NCBI RefSeq assembly: GCF_042685365.1 | Contig: NZ_JBHUMY010000020.1 | Coordinates: forward strand, 85,423 to 149,422 | Origin: Paenibacillus_AP thailandensis | GTDB lineage: Bacteria > Bacillota > Bacilli > Paenibacillales > Paenibacillaceae | Direction: 5' to 3' | DNA length: 64,000 nucleotides | Part shown: piece by piece, positions 60,416 to 64,000 of the stretch | Layout: each line of letters begins with the position of its first letter | Numbering within the stretch: the stretch's first letter is position 1 | The notes under the pieces: model-generated | Database searches by the model: none | What the model saw: only the letters and a program-made list of their open reading frames with translations | What the model was told of the DNA's origin: nothing | Position numbers and translations under genes: made by a program

Positions 60416-60450
60416 AAACGCCGTCGTCTTGGCATAAGACGGCGGCGTTT
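60416..60450 (+). terminator. Hairpin ending the AraC transcription unit
   Basis: AAACGCCGTCGTCTT and AAGACGGCGGCGTTT form a 15-bp stem (one G-U pair) around GGCAT, followed by CGC rather than a long T-run. Confidence 0.65.
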
Positions 60451-60630
60451 CGCATTCCATTTGAACCTTTGCAGTCAACATTTCGGCATATATTTATCGC
60501 TTTCCTTTCGCCCTGACCGAGCTAATGACCATAAGCGGGGGACATATTCCCATTCCCGATCCGATTCATAAAATATATTAGGCGCCTGAACCGGTGTCGA
60601 GAATGCAAGGAATCCAACAAGGGGTGTAAA

Positions 60631-61830
60631 ATGATATTGGTAACCGATAAACGGTATGGAACAATACCGCAACCGATAAGAGGTCGATCCGGATGGTGGG
60701 ATTTCGGACCGCGGGACGTTATGCGGGATCTTGAGAATCCCGACATGTTAATTCCGCCCTCTACCGATGCGGGCACGCTTCCGAACCTCAAATTTTCTTT
60801 CTCCGATACGTATATGCAGCTAAATCACGGCGGTTGGTCGCGTGAAATTACCGTTAGGCAGCTGCCGATCGCCACCACGCTTGCCGGCGTAAACATGGCG
60901 CTAGCTCCGGGCGGCGTTCGCGAGCTGCATTGGCATCAACAAGCCGAATGGGCGATCATGCTTGTCGGCCGTGCGCGCATTACGGCAGTCGATCAGAACG
61001 GGAGGAACTTTATAGCCGATGTCGGCGTCGGCGACCTGTGGTATTTCCCTCCCGGAATTCCGCATTCCATTCAAGGATTGGAGGAAGGCTGCGAGTTTTT
61101 GCTCGTTTTCGACGACGGCAGTTTTTCCGATCTTAATACGCTGTCGATTTCCGATTGGTTTGCACATACGCCAAAGGATGTGCTGTCGGCCAATTTCGGC
61201 GTGCCGGTCGGCGCGTTGGCCCATATCCCGAAACGGCAGCGATATATATTTCAAGGAACGATTCCGGGACCGATTGAAAGCGCACAGGTAGCCGATCCGT
61301 ACGGTACAGTGCCTTTGCCGTTCTCGCATCGCCTGCTGGCGCAAGATCCGATTGTAACGCCGGGCGGAACGGTGCGTATTGCGGATTCCTCCAATTTTCC
61401 GATTTCGAAGACGGTCGCCGCGGCATTGGTCGAAATTAAACCTGGCGCCATGAGGGAAATGCACTGGCACCCCAACAACGATGAATGGCAGTATTATATA
61501 ACGGGGACCGGACGAATGACGGTGTTTGCGCCGAACGGTACGGCCCGCACCTTCGATTATCGCGCGGGAGACGTAGGTTACGTCCCCTTTGCGTTCGGAC
61601 ACTATATTCAGAATACCGGCGACGAAAGCTTATGGTTTCTGGAGATGTTTAAGAGCGACCGCTTCGCCGACGTATCTCTCAACCAGTGGATGGCGCTTAC
61701 GCCGCATCGGCTGGTTCAAGAGAATCTGAATGCAAGTCCCGAGCTGATGAACGCTTTGCGCAAGGAAAAATGGCCCGTCGTGAAATATCCTGGGTTTTCT
61801 TATTATCCGAAAAGGAATAATCGTGAATAG
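60631..61830 (+). CDS. Oxalate decarboxylase family bicupin with a variant active-site lid
   Basis: The 399-residue bicupin resembles B. subtilis OxdC/OxdD over its whole length (PQPIRG, NPDMLIPPSTDAGT, FSFSDT). Both manganese sites are intact: His100, His102, Glu106 and His145 in the first cupin, and His278, His280, Glu285 and His324 in the second. Arg97 is also kept. The lid over the N-terminal site reads SDLN (residues 166-169) instead of SENS, so the glutamate that protonates the formyl intermediate is replaced by aspartate. It may therefore be a slower decarboxylase, an oxidase or another activity. AAGGGGTG precedes the ATG. No signal peptide. Confidence 0.88.
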   Translation: MILVTDKRYGTIPQPIRGRSGWWDFGPRDVMRDLENPDMLIPPSTDAGTLPNLKFSFSDTYMQLNHGGWSREITVRQLPIATTLAGVNMALAPGGVRELHWHQQAEWAIMLVGRARITAVDQNGRNFIADVGVGDLWYFPPGIPHSIQGLEEGCEFLLVFDDGSFSDLNTLSISDWFAHTPKDVLSANFGVPVGALAHIPKRQRYIFQGTIPGPIESAQVADPYGTVPLPFSHRLLAQDPIVTPGGTVRIADSSNFPISKTVAAALVEIKPGAMREMHWHPNNDEWQYYITGTGRMTVFAPNGTARTFDYRAGDVGYVPFAFGHYIQNTGDESLWFLEMFKSDRFADVSLNQWMALTPHRLVQENLNASPELMNALRKEKWPVVKYPGFSYYPKRNNRE

Positions 61831-61858
61831 TTCCACTGTTTATGATGGAAAGAATAAA

Positions 61859-61908
61859 AATACCACTCCTTTATCGGCTTCAATAGAAGACCAAAAAGGA
61901 GTGGTATT
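61859..61908 (-). terminator. Former terminator of spo0A
   Basis: AATACCACTCCTTT (61859-61872) and AAAGGAGTGGTATT (61895-61908) are perfect 14-bp complements. Read on the minus strand the stem is followed by TTTTTATT. The orientation fits a gene coming from the right, that is spo0A, whose last codons lie 36 bp upstream of the hairpin. Confidence 0.85.
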
Positions 61909-61943
61909 AGCTGAATCGCTACCTTGATATGGATCAAAACATC

Positions 61944-62018
61944 CTACGACACCTTGTGCTCAATCCGCAGCTTGTCGGCGACCATCGCGATGAATTCGCT
62001 GTTCGTCGGCTTCGACTT
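61944..62018 (-). pseudogene. spo0A: 3' fragment of spo0A (last 24 codons and stop)
   Basis: On the minus strand these 75 bases read KSKPTNSEFIAMVADKLRIE followed by HKVS and TAG, which matches the C-terminus of Spo0A (in B. subtilis the same region ends ...NSEFIAMVADKLRLEHKAS). Moving upstream, homology stops abruptly: the preceding codons are CCG and the stop TGA, instead of the expected trans-activation region. Synteny (after yqzF and bkd) predicts spo0A exactly here. The fragment is therefore either one att copy of an element integrated in spo0A or the tail of a disrupted gene. Recognition is from memory of the conserved motif; the identity of every residue should be checked by alignment. 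Confidence 0.88.
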
Positions 62019-62139
62019 CGGTCACAATCCGCATAACGACGCGGAAATTCAGCGGTCAGCTTTCGTCATTACGATAAACTTAGCGCATCCTTTATCGGAA
62101 CGTTTAGCATTTCTTTATCGCTAAGGAGGATTCCGTTAA
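62019..62139. mobile_element. Left end of an integrated element at the spo0A 3' end (junction and candidate arm sites)
   Basis: The Spo0A reading frame breaks at about 62018-62024, which marks the likely element boundary. The 120 bp up to the integrase start hold three copies of the heptamer TTTATCG/CGATAAA at 62072-62078, 62091-62097 and 62114-62120. Copies also occur at 63174, 63754 and 63841. Clustering of a short motif next to an integrase gene suggests arm-type binding sites. The element continues past the right edge of the window. Confidence 0.6.
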
Positions 62140-63171
62140 ATGTCGCGAACAAACCCGAAGTTTGCTTTCGTCTCTAAACGTCCGTCTAACGTAAAATTTG
62201 ATCTCGGAACTCAAATCGAACGTTTCTTACAATCCAAACGTACAGAAAAACGTTCACTCAAAACCGTCTCTGCTTACGAACAAGTATTACTGCAATTCCG
62301 CAAATGGTTTGAACAACGAGAAGAGGACGTAATTACAACGGAACTTTTCCGAGAGTACATTCATTACTTGACGTATAAGAAAACGCGCTGGGACGATCAT
62401 CCAACAAGTCCGGAGGCCGGCGTCGGTCTATCCGCTCGAACGGTTAATAATGTTATACGCAATATGAAGATATTCTTTAACTTTCTCGTAAGAGAGCGCG
62501 TCATGAAAGAGTCTCCGCTCGACCCGATCGGATATCAGACAGAGGAGAAGGATACATTCGAAGTATTTACGGATGAGGACGTACTGAAATTGCTCTCCGC
62601 TCCGAATAGACGCGTCTATACCGGACGCCGAGATTACTGCATGATGCTCGTACTATGTGACGGAGGACTTCGCGCGAAAGAATTAACGAGTCTAAAAATT
62701 TCGGACATCGACTTTAAGCTTCGGCAGATTACCGTGAGAGCCGAGGTTTCAAAAACAAATACAACCCGTGTCGTACCGATCTCACAAAAAACTGCGAAGG
62801 AGCTAGAGAAGTTAATCGAATATATGGACGTTGGTCCTGATGATTATTTGTGGCTTACGCAATTCGGAGAAAGATATTACGGGGATACATTCGCAAAGAT
62901 GCTTAAACTTTATGCACGGCGAGTTGGTGTAACAGGGGCGCGCGTTAGTCCGCATACCTTCCGCCACTATATGGCCGTTAAGTTTCTACGCAGCGGAGGA
63001 GATCCGATGGCCCTGGCGCGTATTCTCGGCCATACTTCGTTAAATATGACGCAAGTGTACGTTCGCTATACTGGAACGGATTTACGTGAACAGCACGATA
63101 AAGCATCGCCGGTTACGAACTTAATCGATAATGGAAACGAGAGAAAGCGCGGGAAGCTCCGCTTTACTTAA
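62140..63171 (+). CDS. int: Tyrosine-type integrase of the spo0A-associated element
   Basis: The 343-residue recombinase has an N-terminal SAM-like core-binding domain (residues ~24-125) and a catalytic domain with Arg178 (DGGLRAKEL), Lys205, His272 and Arg275 (HTFRHYM), His298 (LGHTS) and nucleophile Tyr307 (MTQVYVRY). All catalytic residues are present. AAGGAGGA precedes the ATG. It reads away from the spo0A fragment, the usual orientation for an integrase next to its att site. It differs clearly from the housekeeping XerD in this window. Base composition is more AT-rich than in the flanking core genes. Confidence 0.93.
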   Translation: MSRTNPKFAFVSKRPSNVKFDLGTQIERFLQSKRTEKRSLKTVSAYEQVLLQFRKWFEQREEDVITTELFREYIHYLTYKKTRWDDHPTSPEAGVGLSARTVNNVIRNMKIFFNFLVRERVMKESPLDPIGYQTEEKDTFEVFTDEDVLKLLSAPNRRVYTGRRDYCMMLVLCDGGLRAKELTSLKISDIDFKLRQITVRAEVSKTNTTRVVPISQKTAKELEKLIEYMDVGPDDYLWLTQFGERYYGDTFAKMLKLYARRVGVTGARVSPHTFRHYMAVKFLRSGGDPMALARILGHTSLNMTQVYVRYTGTDLREQHDKASPVTNLIDNGNERKRGKLRFT

Positions 63172-63274
63172 TATTTATCGTTCTCTCTTAATCTGATATT
63201 ATGGAATGTATTGGGACTAGAGATAGAAACTATACATTGCAATTATCAGAATGAAATGTGGGGGAAAATAAATA

Positions 63275-63652
63275 TTGCAGTATTTAAAAGACATCATTCA
63301 AGACTTTAAGTCAGCTAATGGAACCGGAAAGTTATCGATTATTAGTGATCTAGTTCAAATTGTTACAGTATTTACAGGTATAGTATTTGCTCCTAGGATT
63401 ATATCACTAATCTTCAACATTAAACTAGACACATACTTCGGTTTGGTTTTAGCAACAATGGCTACTATAGTTGTTCTTATTCTCTTCGCCTTAACAGTCC
63501 TGTCAGTTAATTCTGTATTAAGGCTAATAGTTAAACCAAACAACAAATTCTGGTTTCTATATGCTGTGTTGATTCAGGTAATAACATGGGGATTGGGACT
63601 GGCTTATATACCAGCCCTTATATCTTTCTTTTACCAAATGGTTGTTTGGTGA
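63275..63652 (+). CDS. AT-rich three-helix membrane protein of the element
   Basis: A TTG start behind GGGGGAA opens a 125-codon frame with a short polar N-terminus (MQYLKDIIQDFKSANGTG) and about three hydrophobic helices (VTVFTGIVFAPRIISLIF, LVLATMATIVVLILFALTVL, YAVLIQVITWGLGLAYI). The composition is strongly AT-rich, as in phage- or plasmid-borne genes. No family is recognised. It could be a superinfection or exclusion factor, or simply cargo; nothing in the sequence decides this. Confidence 0.65.
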   Translation: MQYLKDIIQDFKSANGTGKLSIISDLVQIVTVFTGIVFAPRIISLIFNIKLDTYFGLVLATMATIVVLILFALTVLSVNSVLRLIVKPNNKFWFLYAVLIQVITWGLGLAYIPALISFFYQMVVW

Positions 63653-64000
63653 AGCCCAGAGTTAATTTTTTTGCGCGGATTTTTCGGGCACCAGGACGCG
63701 GTCTCTCCCGTTTACCCTCCCCCGCCCCCCTTTCGTTTCCATCCGCCTCTATCCGATAAATACGTAATTTGTCGCTATGGTTATATCGTACAGTTTCCGC
63801 GTCACTACGGGATTCTCCGTCAGTGGCGCTCTTTTCGTTCCGATAAACTATACGAAAATGTACGCTTCTGACCCCGTGAGTTTGGCAGCGTGTGTCCTTC
63901 GCGGCGCGTTGGCGGATAAAAAATTTTCGTGGGGGTGCGCGTCTGAGGCGTGAAGCGGCGTATTCGTATTCGTGTATCCCAACGTTAACCGAAAAAGTTC
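63653..64000. other. Element interior without recognised genes
   Basis: These 348 bp include a pyrimidine-rich tract (around 63716-63740), two CGATAAA heptamers (63754 and 63841) and no frame with a good ribosome site on either strand. The stretch could hold a promoter or control region of the element. The element continues beyond the window. Confidence 0.4.

Larger units (their letters stand above)
60294..60630. other. Intergenic region between the AraC gene and the bicupin gene
   Basis: The 337-bp interval contains a cre-like site and a terminator-like hairpin (both listed separately). The second half should hold the promoter of the bicupin gene, but I find no clear -35/-10 pair. No reading frame has adequate support. 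Confidence 0.4.

Noticed and set aside
60475..60791. Minus-strand frames across the bicupin start
   Set aside because: They overlap the well-supported start of the bicupin gene, lack ribosome sites and match no family.
61924..62124. Plus-strand frame of 66 codons before the integrase
   Set aside because: It reads antisense through the spo0A tail and the junction, has no ribosome site, and its composition is explained by the opposite-strand spo0A codons.
1..64000. tRNA or rRNA genes
   Set aside because: I found no cloverleaf with a conserved T-arm, and no rRNA-like segments on either strand; the element's target is therefore a protein gene, not a tRNA.

Overview
The window looks like about 62 kb of conserved core chromosome from an endospore-forming Firmicute, most likely Paenibacillaceae (Paenibacillus/Cohnella type), followed by the first 2 kb of an integrated mobile element. 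This assignment rests on gene order and family content; no 16S or other marker is present. Most genes are GC-rich, have strong AGGAGG-type ribosome sites and read on the minus strand. Their order follows the Bacillus subtilis interval running from motI/ypeB/prsW through serA, res, spm/dac, scp, rib, lysA/spoVA, sigF, xerD/fur, spoIIM/nudF and bkd to spo0A.

Layout. 1-3.5 kb: motI (cut by the window edge), ypeB, a small zinc-ribbon gene, prsW and mecA; sleB, expected between prsW and ypeB, is absent. 3.5-12.4 kb: an accessory island with a very large two-unit P-type ATPase (CtpH/CtpI-like), several small membrane or glycine-zipper proteins on both sides, and polyphosphate kinase. 12.4-16.7 kb: a CPBP protease, an unknown exported protein, a rhodanese, and serA behind a structured leader. 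16.9-23.6 kb: rluB-resABCDE for cytochrome c maturation and redox sensing. 23.6-29 kb: sporulation and chromosome genes (dacB-spmA-spmB, ytfI-ytfJ, scpA-scpB). 29-33.3 kb: the riboflavin operon ribD-ribE-ribBA-ribH behind an FMN riboswitch, with a 65-bp triple tandem repeat between ribBA and ribH. 33.6-36.4 kb: an AT-rich membrane gene, ppiB and lysA. 36.5-42.5 kb: the forespore operon dacF / spoIIAA-spoIIAB-sigF / spoVAA-spoVAB-spoVAF, without spoVAC-D-E. 42.8-48.4 kb: pdp, a Spo0E-like peptide, deoB, xerD, a DUF4227 gene, fur and spoIIM. 48.5-57 kb: nudF, mciZ, an M20 peptidase, a Prli42-like miniprotein, lipB, the bkd complex (lpdV-bkdAA-bkdAB-bkdB) and a DUF2627 gene. 57.2-61.8 kb: cargo-like metabolic genes, namely GH67 alpha-glucuronidase, a divergent AraC regulator, and an oxalate-decarboxylase-family bicupin with an altered active-site lid.

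The most striking region is 61.86-64 kb. Exactly where synteny predicts spo0A on the minus strand, only its terminator and last 24 codons plus stop remain (61,944-62,018). The homology then stops abruptly and is followed by a tyrosine-recombinase gene reading away from the junction, an AT-rich membrane ORF and a mostly non-coding stretch. The simplest reading is that an integrative element uses the 3' end of spo0A, the master sporulation regulator, as its attachment site. Either the element restores an intact spo0A at its far end, leaving this fragment as a duplicated att block, or spo0A is split and its function depends on excision. The far end lies outside the window, so the two cannot be separated here.
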